A stretch of 64,000 nt of DNA from Cannabis sativa (taxonomy: Eukaryota > Streptophyta > Magnoliopsida > Rosales > Cannabaceae), in the NCBI RefSeq assembly GCF_029168945.1, contig NC_083601.1, positions 34,709,660 to 34,773,659 on the forward strand, read 5' to 3'. A program made the translations under genes and the position numbers. Shown here in pieces: positions 47,063 to 58,572 of the stretch. The notes beneath the pieces were generated by a model. The model did not search any database, was not told where the DNA came from, and saw only the letters and a program-made list of their open reading frames with translations. Each line of letters starts with the position of its first letter. The first letter of the stretch is position 1.

Positions 47063-47707
47063 AAAAATGTTTTTTTTACATCCAAATCAAATGGTGTTAA
47101 TAATAGTAAGATATTGAAACAAAAGTTTTATAAAGTAAATATTGTAGTAGTCTTACCTCATTCAGTTGCAGATTTTTCATCAACTCTGAAATTTGGATGT
47201 TAGTCACTATTTCGCTAATATATTTAATTGTGCTTCTAATTTATGAGCATGTGATCAAAAACAGTGTTGTAATGTACTCTCTGATTTATTTATTTATTTT
47301 TTTTGCATCTAATGCCTCAGGTTTAATTATGATAAGTTTTGGTGGGTTTTAGTAAATGTTTTTCTTATTCTGGTTTGCATTAATAGCTAGAACATGGAGA
47401 AATTAATAAGATTGACATTCCTTTTTGTCGCAGCATGTACAAAGCAACATAATTATAATAATGCTTTAAGTTGCCATTATTTTTATTTAACAGAAGACAA
47501 AATTATAAATTTTATGGCTTCTTAATTATAGTGTATGTGCTAAAATATAACTTTTTCTTTTAATGAGTGTTTTTATAGGAAAATGGTAATTCTAGAAGAG
47601 AAGAAGAGAAGAAGAAGAAGAGAAAAATCGTAGATGTACAACAGCAAAAACCCAATCGTATTTTTTTAGATTTAATGGGATTTATTTTATTTATTTTATT
47701 ATATATA

Positions 47708-47885
47708 AATAAAAAGTGACCCATGAATTTTTCATAAACTATTTTATTTTTAATAATAAATCATTTTATTTTTAATATAAAATAAAAAGTCACCCATGAA
47801 TTTCTCATAAACTATTTTATTTTTAATAATAAATCATTTTATTTTTAATATAAATAAAAAGTCACCCATGAATTTCTCATAAACC
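47708..47885. repeat. 73-bp tandem repeat inside the Helitron
   Basis: Units beginning AATAAAAAGTCACCCATGAA start at 47708, 47781 and 47853 (the last unit is partial). Units are nearly identical. They lie just inside the Helitron 5' end. Confidence 0.85.
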
Positions 47886-48386
47886 AAGAATTCGGTTATA
47901 TAGACACACTTTATATAGAATAGATATATATATGGAAGCCTTTCAAACTCTAAAAGAAAAACTAATTTTCGCACCTATAGTCATTGGATCAAATTGGAAG
48001 CTTCCGTTCGAGTTGATGTGTGATGCAAGTGACTATGTTGTTAGGGCCGTGTTGGGTAAACAAGTTAACAAGGTTTTTTGCACCATCTACTATGCTAGTA
48101 TGACTTTAAATGATGCTCAGTTGAACGATGCTATTACTAAAAATGAGATGTTGGCTATACTTTTTGTTTGTGACAAGTTCAGGTTGTACCTATTAGGAAT
48201 AAGTTGATAGTGTACACTGATCATTCAACAATCAAATACCTTATGACCATGAAGGACGCTAAGCCAAGACTGATCCGATGGGTCCTTCTCCTCCAAGAGT
48301 TTGATCTAGAAATTAGAGACAAGAAAGGTATTGAGAACCTAGTAACAGATTATTTGTCAAGACAAAAATTATACAAAAATCTTTAA

Positions 48387-49904
48387 ATCTAATAATCTCA
48401 ATAGTTTAGGGAAAATTTTTAACGGCAAAAAAAATTCAGGAGACATAATTTAGTACATATCAAAGTTCGAAATAGAAAAATCCTAATTAGCCTTAAATTA
48501 ATTATACTAATATTATCAACATACCATTGATTAGACACTATTGCTTCTTTCAGAAATTGTCATAAAATAATGTTGAGCGAATCAAAAACTTAACAAAAAT
48601 GGCTGTGTTTTTTGTTTGATTATCAAATTGAGAATTTTAAACTAGTAAATTGTATTTTCAATCAATCTTGGTCCTAGACCTACTCCTACTACTCTATGTG
48701 GAGTAGTAGTAGTAGTACTGTACAGTGACCTGTATCACAGCATATCATATAGCATAGAACAGCCTACCTATACAATTTAATTCATAGTTGAGAAAGATAC
48801 TCTGTTACTTTACCCCATACCACCAGCCAGGGAGTAACCACCTAAGCAGGTTCATTTAATTAGTTTCATTATTAGTAGTTATTTTATAACAATGAAATAA
48901 TTGAAAATTTCATTTAATAATTAACAATGATTAAAACCTTTCCCCCCACTTCAAATTTTCATTTATAAATGCCACATTAATTATAGTTTATTTTCTTCAT
49001 AATTTAGGTCTAATTTTGTAAACACATTTATGTTTGTACCTTCTTTCTTGATGTCAAACTCTGTACATATATTAAAAGTAGTTTTATGATTTTACAGATT
49101 GCAACTACAACAACAAACACAAGCCATTTGAAAGTTAAGAACACCATAGCCAATATTGTTGCTTTTGTTCTTTATTTCAAGAAAATTAGTAAGAGCTTCA
49201 ATTTAATCAATAAACGGCTCGTTAAAGGCTAATTAAAAAGAAAGAAAGCATTACAATTCACAAAGCAGAACAAGACCAAATGAAAATGGGACAGTCCCAA
49301 AAGCCCTTCGTCACCAATAAGAAAATGAGAGAAATATAGAGCATGTTTGGTATTGTTTTCTATTTTTTGTTTTAAAAAATTATTTTTAGAAATGAGAACA
49401 AAAAATAATTTTTGAAGTTTTTAAAACACAAGTCACGTTTGGTTAGTAATTTTTAAAAGCAATATTGACGAAAAGTGAATTGGTTTTTAAAACAGAAAAC
49501 AACATTTTGTTGTTTTCAAAATTCTTGTTTTTTTTAACTTTATTTTCTGAAAACTGTTTTTAAAAAACAAGGCCAAACAAGCCAAATTGTTTTTAAAAAT
49601 AATTTTCTGTTTTTAAAAACAAAAAACAGTTTTTTGTTATGATGTCAAACATGCACATAGTCTTTTGATCTCCTTAAGAAAAAGTTTATATAGTGAATTG
49701 TTGTTAGGCTGTGTTCTCTAATACTTTTTCAATTAAAAATTGAAAATACTTTTAAAAAAACATGTTATATAAAAATATTTTTACTTTTTAATTTTTAAAA
49801 TGAAAAAACAAAAAAAAAATTACTTTAAGAAAAATTATACAATTTTTTTTAAATTATAATCTATTTGTATTTTTTTCATTAATATTTTGGACCTTATTGC
49901 TCTA
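48387..49904. other. Gene-free interval
   Basis: No gene. At 49345-49670 sequence beginning GCATGTTTGGTATTG and ending in the opposite orientation as CAAACATGC suggests a small inverted-repeat element, but no target duplication was found. The rest is AT-rich. Confidence 0.4.
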
Positions 49905-50140
49905 ATGCTGGATTCAGATTCGGATCCCGACCCCAGACCTGAAACCACGTCTGAACTCTAGACTTGAACCCATGATCTGAACCTTGGCCACAAACCGCGA
50001 CCCAAAACCGAACCCGAATCCCGGCCCTGGACCTCAGCCCCAAATCCTTGCTTGTTGCCTGAATCCCGAACCCCAAACTCCGAACCTAAATCTGGACTCG
50101 GACCCAGACCTCGACTCCGAACTCCGACTCCAGACCACGA
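49905..50140. repeat. Degenerate C-rich tandem repeat, second tract
   Basis: Short blocks such as CCCGACCCC, GAACCCGAATCCC and GACCCAGACC recur with poor periodicity, as at 22318-22710. Not telomeric, not coding. Confidence 0.6.
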
Positions 50141-50645
50141 CCTGACTTAAATAAAAATAAAAAATAAAATTTACAGAAACTTCTATTTTTTTGTTTTTAA
50201 AAATAAAAAAAACAAAAATAATTACTAAATACATTTTTTTTTCAAAAACAAAAATTCTACTTTTATTTTTGTTAAAAAAAAATAAATAAGTGTTACTAAA
50301 CTTCAGCATAATTCTTATAAATTTTATAGAAAATGTTATATAATAAACTAAAAATAAAAAAAATAACAAATTACGTTAACACGAAATTTTTTTATTTTTA
50401 TACTTTAAACTTTTTTATTTACAAAAATTCAGATTCAATAAAAATAATAAACAATATTATATATATATATAGTTTATTTATAGTTGTCATGAAATTAATT
50501 TTTTTAGTAATTTTATAGTTTATTTATAGTTGTCGTGAGGTTAATCTTTCGTTATTTTCTTACTTTTTATCGAGTAAAATGTATTTTCGTAATTTTAAAA
50601 TTTTATAAGCATATTTTCGTAATAAGAATTTTAAGATATAAATTT
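50141..50645. other. Gene-free interval
   Basis: A/T-rich DNA with homopolymer runs. A stretch AGTTTATTTATAGTTGTC is repeated at ~50470 and ~50517. No other structure. Confidence 0.35.
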
Positions 50646-50649
50646 GTAA

Positions 50650-50997
50650 GAGTAATTTGCGGCATAAATACTTAAATTTCACTTCCAGTTACAAGTAAAT
50701 ACTTAAATTTAATTTTTGGCGGTAATAATACCTAAGTTATAACACTGTAGGTATCTGGTCGTTAAATGTCAAATCATTATACACGTGTCATTTTCTTATT
50801 TGTGTATATAAATTAATTTTTTTAAAAATAATTAAAAATTTATGACCTAGACCAATCAAGGATTGACACGTGACAATTAACAACCAGACACCTACAAAGT
50901 TCCATAAATATAATTTAGGTATTATTACCTCTAAAAATCAAACTTAACTATTTATTTGTAAGTGAGTGTTAAACTTAAATATTTATACCACAAATTA
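50650..50997. mobile_element. Small Mutator-like inverted-repeat element
   Basis: The left arm starts GTAATTTGCGGCATAAATAC, and the complement of the right end starts GTAATTTGTGGTATAAATAT. Each arm is ~130 bases or longer, so nearly the whole element can fold back. The centre has CACGTGTCA motifs. Flanks AAATTTGTAA (left) and AAATTGTAAA (right) may be a degenerate target duplication. The end motif is like those at 24777 and 33708. Confidence 0.6.
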
Positions 50998-51858
50998 CAA
51001 ATTGTAAATAAATAAAAACCTGTTTTAAAAAATTTCCCAATTTTATACCCATTTTTGTTATTATACTTTTAAATTTTGTACGAAATAAAATTATTACTTT
51101 GAGAAACTCTTTTGAGTTTATGATGATAAATGTATGTAAAATTGGACATCCTTACATTGCATATTTGTAGCCATAGTCAAAGATGTAAGAAATTCTTAAA
51201 ACTACAAAGTTAAAACTAACATTAATCAGTAAGCACTCTTGTATAATCTCAAATTAGTTCTCTTCTGTTATGGATTTTAAGTTTTAATCATAATTATCAA
51301 TAATACATCGTCTACATCTATGGTAGAAACTTTTATGTCCATTAAAACTGTAAATTTGAGGTTTAATTTTAAACTAAAAGATAAAATAAGTAAAAAATCA
51401 AAAACTAAAATCATAAGCTCAGGCAAATCTACTAATTGTTCTAAAATCATTTTTGTTTAGCTTAATGAACATACTTCGTGCCAAACTGTAGTGTCAATAT
51501 TTTCAATACAAACTACTAAAAGAATTAATGCAATGAAATTAATACAAATAAAAACCAAAATATAGATATGAATATCGGCAGTAGAAACTGGGCTTTGTTA
51601 TATGCAGTACTTTTAGCAAGGCTATAGACTCAAAATGAAGAAACTAGAAACACTTGAACTAGTGAACTAGTGAAGAAACTTGAACTCTTTGGTTTCCGAA
51701 GTAATAGCTTGAAAAATGAAAAGCTTTTTATTATGCTTTAATATTACACAACAGGAAAGTCTCACACACACACACACACATAAGACAAAGTGATCTAAAG
51801 CCCGCGTCGAAACAAAGTTGCATTACACTTTGTCGAAAATTTCAAACTGAATAAACGG
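50998..51858. other. Gene-free interval, includes the BAG6 3' region
   Basis: Low-complexity DNA with a (CA) run at 51764-51780. The 3' untranslated region of BAG6 lies next to 51858. No other feature. Confidence 0.45.
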
Positions 51859-54800
51859 TCACCCCAAGTTCCTTTCTCCTACACACCCCACATTTGTGCA
51901 TTTGACACCTGAAGATTTACGAGTTGAAGCTCGGTTCTGTTTAGTCCTTAGTTTCCTCCTCATTGACAGTTTTTTCTCCAAGTTCTTCACTTTACCATTC
52001 AGGTTGGATATGACATTCAGCTGGTTTTTACCTTGTTCGATCAGCTTCTCCATCATTTCCCTCAGTTTCTCGTTCTCTTCAATAAGTTGTTTATCGTTTA
52101 TGCTCCCCATTTTTTCAATGAAGGTTGGTGTTGCAGGCAACCCAGCTGCTATCTCGTCATTGGAACTTTCCAACTCAGACGACTTGTCGTTCATCTTCTC
52201 ATCAGTGGCATATCCTATATGGTCCGCTGCTTGAACTTCCATCTCTTCCTCTTGGTTCTCTTGAATACCCTCTTCTGTGAGGACTAACTGCAACATCTCA
52301 TTATCTTTTCCATTTTTCTCAGTCCTTGCTGGTATTAATGAACTTTCATCCTCATGCAAAACATTTTGAGTTCCATCTTCCCCTATTGAGATCAATGTTT
52401 GCAATTCCTCTGGTTTGGATAAAAGTGTGGTCTCCTTCATCACTGACTCCTTGTTCTCCTCAGTTTCAACTTTTACACATTCATCTGTATCAGCAATAGG
52501 CTTCTCCTCAGCTACTTCCTCTGGTATCTTATCTTCAAATGAGCTCACTTCACATGTACCTTGGCATTCATTATGATTGTCCGTTTCAGCGGGAGATACA
52601 AGATCATCACCATCAATTGCCTCATCAGGCAACTTTTCTAGTTCTTCCGTCTCCCATTCCTTATGTGTGGGTGCCACCATTAACTCCTCAGCTTTATCAT
52701 CCCCGCTAGCTGTACGATCTCTTACTTCAGTTTGTTCTACATGGTTTTCAAACTCAACAGGTTCATCTTCAATTACTTCCAGAGGCAATTGATCCAAAAG
52801 GTTTTCTTCTTTACCACCTAAATTTGATCCATCGACAGCTTTGCAGGAACTGACTTCTGAATTAGAATCATTCTCATCATCTTGAAGAGGGATCTCATGA
52901 TCTTCCACAAGTTCAGGAGCATTATCTACTTCTTGTGTCGTTGGTTCTTCATCAGCTTGCATAAGCTTAGAATCATTACCTATTTCTTGTGACTTCATTG
53001 GTTCCTCTTCACAAACCATAGGCGACTCGTCTCTCACCACATCATTCTGTTCCATGATGGCTTTTGAATCAGTCTCCTTAGGCTTCAGATCACTTGCCAC
53101 TGATGATTCTTGGCTGTAACCTTCAGGTTCCACCACCTGGAGAAAATGATCTTGGTGAGATTCTACTGCACCATTAATGTTTCCGAGGACATCATCTGAA
53201 TTTCTTTCTGTTTCTTCTTGCTTTCCCTGCTTTGGCATGCATTCATTATTTTCCGTCTTGGAAACTTGTTCCACAAGCTCAACAGGGCACGCCTCTGCTT
53301 TCGGTTTTTCATCTTTCACTATCATGAGAGAGTCGAGTTTTTCCTGGAGAGTAGTAAGCTCCTTTGCCAAAGATTTTCTGATGTCTCTAAGACTTGGGAG
53401 AAGACCCTGTTAAGTAGAAGGATAAGAAAATATATAAGAATTTGATGCCACATCGAGTTATTCTAGCAAGATATCATTAAACATCATGAACTAAATTTTA
53501 CATTCTCCTCAAGGCTTTTTTATTCATGAACAAGAAAACTTGTACTTGTAATAATGTGAAAATCCCTTCAAAGTGTTCATTTCTCGCATAAAAATGCAGC
53601 ATAACTTACGATGTCTACATACAACTAATTTAGAACTATTACAAAATTCCAATTCTAGCATTATGCGACATAGAATTTAGACTTACCTGAATAGTATCCA
53701 ATTTTAGCAGCAGTCTCATGATGGTTTCTCCAATTAAAACCTTCTGCTTTTCGTCCATTCGGACTTCAGAAGATGACTCCAAAGCTTGAAGACGATTTCG
53801 AACATCAGCCAACTGTTCACGCACCTCACCTATTTGCTTTAATTTCTTCAAGGGCTCCGATCTCCTTACCATGAATCCGCGGTAAAAAGATTGAATACGC
53901 ACAGCAGCCTCTGTATCTGATAACATTTTCTTCTCGAGCTTACTAGCATCACCAGATTCAACATTCTCTGTGGATCTATTTCTCTCTTCCACTCTCTCAG
54001 TTGTTGTATCTACCTCCTTAGCTATTGCAGCCTCCTTAGGTTGATGTCCATCACTATCTTCATCAGCTTTCTCAGTAATAGGCTTCTCCATCTCAGAAAC
54101 CTCAGTACTAGTGTTCGCTGATGAATGAACAGGAACTTGAGGGCCATCATTATGATGTTCTGCATTGCTTGTATTCTCAGTCACAGTAATTTCTTTTGTC
54201 TCAGCCTTCTGTCTCTCACTTGGAGTACTTTCACGGGACACCTTCATTTCATTTGAATTCTTTTGAGAACGTTCTTTCACAGCAGGCGGACTAAGAGACC
54301 TGGAATTGGCATTTTCTTTCTTCTTTCTTGGCAAAGGATCAACTCTAAGACAAACAGGAGGTAGTTTGGCCGATCTTGGCGGAGAGGACCCTCTTTTACC
54401 ATTTGTTCCAGAAGGCTTGCTTGTTAAGCTCTTCTTGTCAATGTCCTCAGGCTTATCTACATCTGCATGTGGTTGATCAACCTGCTTCAAAAGAGTGTTT
54501 TTCTTAGTTGCATTGTTATCCTTCACCTCTGTCACATTCTGGCGATCAAAATTCTCTCCATTGGTCTTACAATTGTCTGTGTGGTTGTCATCACCAAGAT
54601 GCTTCACTGGAATAACCTTGAACTTAATTGGTTGATTACCATCACACTTTCCAGAGCCGTCCACTTCCTCACGTCTTTTGTCATCAGAAGGCATCCAAAC
54701 TATAGGAAAAGGAAATTGTCTTATTCTATCGATTTGGTTCTCACTCTTCTGATCCTCGTTAGCATTTGTATCCTTCTTATCCTTGTTTCCAATCTCTTCT

Positions 54801-55579
54801 CCCATGCCATTGTAGGGCATCACAGCAGCTGGTTTCTTTTGCTCCTGAGTGCCCTTGTCGTCTCCGCCATGAATTAGATGCCTTAGCTTGTCTGCATCAA
54901 GTGGGAACCATCCATTCAAGAGATTTTGCTCCTGTTCTTGAGTTTTCTTTTTCTCAATGGGCTTAGTCTCGCAAGGAGCGGTTTCATGCTCTACCACTTT
55001 AGGTGGTTCAAGAGGCTTTTTATTATCTTGCAAATACTCAGGGGGAATCCATACGACCGGGTAAGAATAATTTCCCGTCTGAACTGGGATCAAAGACTTA
55101 TTATTCCCTTTCTTTGCCACAACAACATCAGGCTCCCCCTGATCTTCAATTCTCAAACCCTTATCTTCCTTCTGTTGGCAATGATGATTATGACACCCAC
55201 AACAGTGATAATTCCCAGACCAGTTCCTGTCGTACTCGTATCTGGGAAGATCAGTGGAATAGTGTGAGGGAGGAATGTAAGACATGTGATGGGCTTCAGG
55301 ATATGGAATAGAATAACCTCCATGGAAGTGATGAACAGGTGAAGGTGGCATTGGCGGCTGAGGATAACAAGGTCTGAAACCATGAAAACCAGGAAAGCTA
55401 CCATGGCTGTAACAGGAATGGCAAGGTGCTGGATAGCCATAATTACCGTTACAGGGCCAAGAATCGTATACCATTGGAGACTTGGCTGGATCCACCTGTG
55501 CATAAGTTGGGAAAGCCCTACATCCAGTTTGGTTGGTTTGGTGTGGGAATGTGTCCATGTGTGTGTATACAGGCATCAT
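51859..55579 (-). CDS. BAG6: BAG family molecular chaperone regulator 6
   Basis: Two coding exons (55579-53687 and 53406-51859) with a GT-AG intron in phase 0 give 1146 residues; the Arabidopsis protein has ~1040. Features in order: a Pro/Tyr/His-rich N-terminal region; a long hydrophilic middle; a calmodulin-binding IQ motif AAVRIQSFYRGFMVRR at about residues 558-573; a BAG domain at ~575-655, which spans the intron and binds Hsc70/Hsp70; a long acidic Glu/Asp-rich region; a coiled coil near 1070-1110; and a basic, Cys-containing C-terminus. BAG6 proteins are heat-inducible co-chaperones linked in Arabidopsis to basal defence, autophagy and cell death. The YATD at 1030-1033 is like the caspase-type site described in the Arabidopsis protein; that equivalence is inference. 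HSP101 lies upstream on the same strand. Antisense frames are shadows. Confidence 0.95.
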
Positions 55580-56470
55580 TTTGAATTATCAACTATAACA
55601 AAGCAGAGCTGAAGAAGTGCTCTACTATTATAGATACTTCTTGTACGGTCTGGTGACAAACACGACAATGCAATGCAAAATGTTAGAAAACGAAACATAA
55701 AGATATGCGGAAAATATAGTAAATTTGGATGATTAACGAAAAGTAAAGAATAGGGGTGTTTGAATTCATGAACACTGGTTGAAAAATAACAGAAAAAAAA
55801 CATCTTCAATCAAACGACAAGAACAATAAAACCGAAATCTTGGAAAAGCGACATCAAACTGAGAGTGAATGCAACGACACAAATAATTTTACACCATATA
55901 CTTTTAAAAACAAAATTAAAAAAATCAACCCGAATTATATCAAACGACAAACTAAGAGAACACTGGCCTGTCAGTATCTATGTGATAAAGAAAATATTTT
56001 TCCCAAAACTGAACTATGTTTCAGTCTCAATTCTGATCTAAGAGTGAATATTTTGATCACATCATATTAAAAATTACATTTCCGAAACCGAATCATTTCA
56101 AGATTCCCAACAATAACATAATTCTGATCTAAAAGTTTTATTTCGCTAACAAAATTTAGATTGACCGTAATCTTAAAAGAAATAATATATAGAGAGCACT
56201 AACTTAAAAAAAAACATCAAAGCAAATTGTAGAATTGATAATAATGGAGAGGTCAAGATCAAGAAACAATAAAACTTACAGTTTCTAATGCGTGAAGAAA
56301 ACGAAGAAAAATCCAAAGCTCCTCAGCAAGACGGTTCCACAAATCCGAATGACTCAGTTATCGGTGCAAATCACTCCACTAACCCGAAGAGAAATGGTTC
56401 TCAGTTCCTCTTTTTTCTGTTTATTGGCTTCTTGCGTTCAAGATTTTTTTGTTTGAAAATCCAAAGGCTG
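55580..56470 (-). other. 5' leader of BAG6 with an intron (inferred)
   Basis: A consensus donor (ACT|GTAAGT at 56280/56279) and an acceptor (GTTATAG before 55592) would remove ~690 bases and leave a first leader exon of ~180 bases (about 56455-56280). The leader intron holds no gene. The splice sites are strong, but use is not proven. Confidence 0.6.
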
Positions 56471-56481
56471 GGATGTTAGCT

Positions 56482-56493
56482 TTTTATATATGG
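56482..56493 (-). promoter_or_regulatory. TATA box of BAG6
   Basis: Minus-strand CCATATATAAAAAG, a good TATA match ~30 bases upstream of the expected start of the leader exon at about 56455. Confidence 0.65.
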
Positions 56494-56535
56494 TGAGTTG
56501 GAATGAGTAGAGGGAAGAATAGGTCCCACTCAAAA

Positions 56536-56550
56536 CTTCGAGAGTTTTCG
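56536..56550 (-). promoter_or_regulatory. Heat-shock element upstream of BAG6
   Basis: The plus strand reads CTTCGAGAGTTTTCG: three alternating 5-base units TTC-GAG-TTC with two-base spacers, one base off the ideal nTTCnnGAAnnTTCn. It sits ~45-55 bases upstream of the TATA box, a typical place for heat-shock factor binding. BAG6 orthologs are heat-inducible, which supports the call. Confidence 0.6.
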
Positions 56551-58346
56551 CGCCTAATCTAACTGTGAAATCTCTGGATCTTTCCACGTTACACGTTGAT
56601 GCTTACTTGGTAAGGTTTAATATTAAACTGTGAGAGCATCTCGATTTTATTTCAGTAATCACCCACGTAGAGGCGGCAGTCGCCCACCCTAAAAAAAAAT
56701 CGTGAAAAAAATATACATTCATTTTAGCTAGTTAGAACATATATTTATAAATAAAAGTGATATCTATACACATAAAATAAGATTTATTATAATAGTAAAG
56801 TCATTTTATACATATAAAAGAGGTCATGAGTTCTAATCTGTTTACTTTAATATTTTTATTTTATTTTTTGAACTTCTACCAATAATACTTATATTTAATG
56901 TCTTAATTATTGAACTAAATATATTTTATTGTTACTTTTTTTTACTTTATAATATATTTAATACTAAAATATAAATTTATATTAATTTTTAACATGTTAT
57001 GCAATGTAGAAAAAAAAAAAAGATGTACCCCTCACTTATAAAAAAAAAGTGTTACCCTACCTCAACTTAAATCATGGATACGCTACTGTCAGTAATTATA
57101 TTAATTTATTGAAATATTATTTATAGGTAGTTAAGTATTTTAAGATAAAATACATTGAATGATAAAACGATAAATTTATTTTTTTTCAATGTAGATCATC
57201 TATAGAGAATCTTAAACTATTTAGATTATAACAATGGATAATCATAACGTATCTACATCTTAGTACATATAGAGCATTCTATATAATTAGAGTTCAATTC
57301 CAAATCTATAGTAGCGCAAGGAATAATTAATAAGTTAGAAAATTTATTTAGTAAATTCTAGATCTACTGCTCTGTTATATAGGTCCATGATCATCTCACT
57401 AGTTAAGATAATACTGCTATTGCAGAGTTTAATTATGAATAAAAGAGATTTTGAGATTAATTTATTAATTAAGAGACTTTATATAGTCTAATTAATAAAT
57501 AATATAAATGGTAATTTTATTTAATAATTAATCATAATTATTAAATAAATAGTTTTGACATTAATATGATTAAAATTAAAAAATATGGTATTATTGAAAG
57601 AAGAATAGTGGTTGAATAAAGTGGCAAATTGTAACTAGTAAAAGACCCTTTAGTGGCCAACCACTATGTGTAATTTTTCCCAATATTTTATTCTTTTTCA
57701 ATTCTTATAATTCAAACATAAACCCTAGTTGAAATACTATAAAAGGAACATGATGATCTCATTCTCATCCAACACCTTCAACCTACGAAATCTAGTTTCC
57801 AACTCTATCAGACAACTAGTAAATGAGAGACACATTCTATAGTAATTTCGAACCTCCTTCATTATTCTTCATAATCGGCCTTAGTGATAGAGTGACATGC
57901 CCACACATAGCAAGTCAAGTACGCAATCATAGTGTAGAAGACGGTGGTAACCAAACCTGAAGGAGAGAAAGAGATTCAGGCTCAAATCTTGTTATTACTA
58001 TGTGATAAAAAGGAACAAGAGTTAGAGATCTGAGCGGAAGAAATCAAATTATTCTGCTTCAATCAATGTAAGGTTTTCTAAACTTTTATGTGTTTAATTT
58101 CATCATATTAGAGAATTCATATTTAGGGTGTTAATAAAAATATACATGTTAGTAAATCTAAATTCTGGTAAAATAAATCTCAACAGACACTACATTTATC
58201 AATCTCAAATTAAGTGCGAGTTGCATATTTTATTCTCTTTCTTTAATAAAATTAAAGAAGTAAACAAATTCATCAAACTATTTTCTTATTCTATTTCTTT
58301 AATCCCATAAATAAACATGCGATAGGTTACTTAATTTGAGAGAACA
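56551..58346. other. Gene-free interval with probable LTR remnant
   Basis: From ~57080 to ~58110 the sequence has the look of a decayed LTR: a promoter-like CTATAAAAGGAAC at 57738-57750, then leader-like text with GAGCGGAAGAAATCAAATT near 58030. I could not find both ends or a direct repeat. No gene. Confidence 0.35.
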
Positions 58347-58572
58347 AATATGATTTTGTCCCGTGATGTACTTTCACGGAATGTATTACGTGGTACATTA
58401 GATGGGTCTCAGGGTACATTAAATGAGTGTCAGGGTACGTTTCTACTTTTTAACCCTACTTACCCCTAGATCAATCTCAGCCGTCAGATCAAATAACTTC
58501 CTCATCTGATGGCTGCCGTACATCACGAATTATAATCCGTGAAAGTACAATAACAGGATATAATCATATCCC
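58347..58572. repeat. Short inverted-repeat element (MITE candidate)
   Basis: The left side contains GTACTTTCACGGAATGTATT. The complement of the right side contains TGTACTTTCACGGATTATAA, and outer parts ATATGATTTTGTCC and ATATGATTATATCC also match. So ~45-base imperfect arms enclose ~130 bases including repeated CAGGGTACATTAAATG. No target duplication could be fixed. Confidence 0.5.

Larger units (their letters stand above)
46036..47924 (-). mobile_element. Non-autonomous Helitron in Gypsy pol
   Basis: On the minus strand it starts TCTATTCTATATAAAGTG (complement of 47907-47924). It ends with a hairpin ACGTGCTTGCACGT (46049-46062) followed nine bases later by CTAG (46036-46039). These are the Helitron rules: 5' TC, 3' hairpin plus CTRR, no target duplication, insertion between A and T, here within a TA-rich site. 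It carries an RPA1-like gene remnant in the same orientation but no Rep/helicase. A 73-bp tandem repeat lies near its 5' end. It splits the Gypsy RNase H/RT junction precisely. Confidence 0.85.
45363..48386 (+). pseudogene. Ty3/Gypsy pol remnant split by a Helitron
   Basis: The first part (45363-46018) encodes CIDYSKLN, FIDQMLDRLA, TCPYGTFIFRR, FGLCNAP and the active-site block IFMDDFLVFGSSFD (normally FMDDF or YVDD), then frameshifted connection sequence with GIEV and SFLGH. The second part (47932-48386) encodes RNase [33 protein letters not shown] and DYLSRQ. There are stops or frameshifts near 45735, 45850 and 48205. Joining GTTTAGAAAGCAA at 46014 with TATGGAAGCC at 47931 restores the usual order, which shows that the 1.9 kb between is an insertion. 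No integrase, gag or confirmed LTRs accompany it. Confidence 0.88.

Noticed and set aside
53177..55612. Several plus-strand open frames of 60-136 codons
   Set aside because: Antisense shadows of the BAG6 coding sequence.
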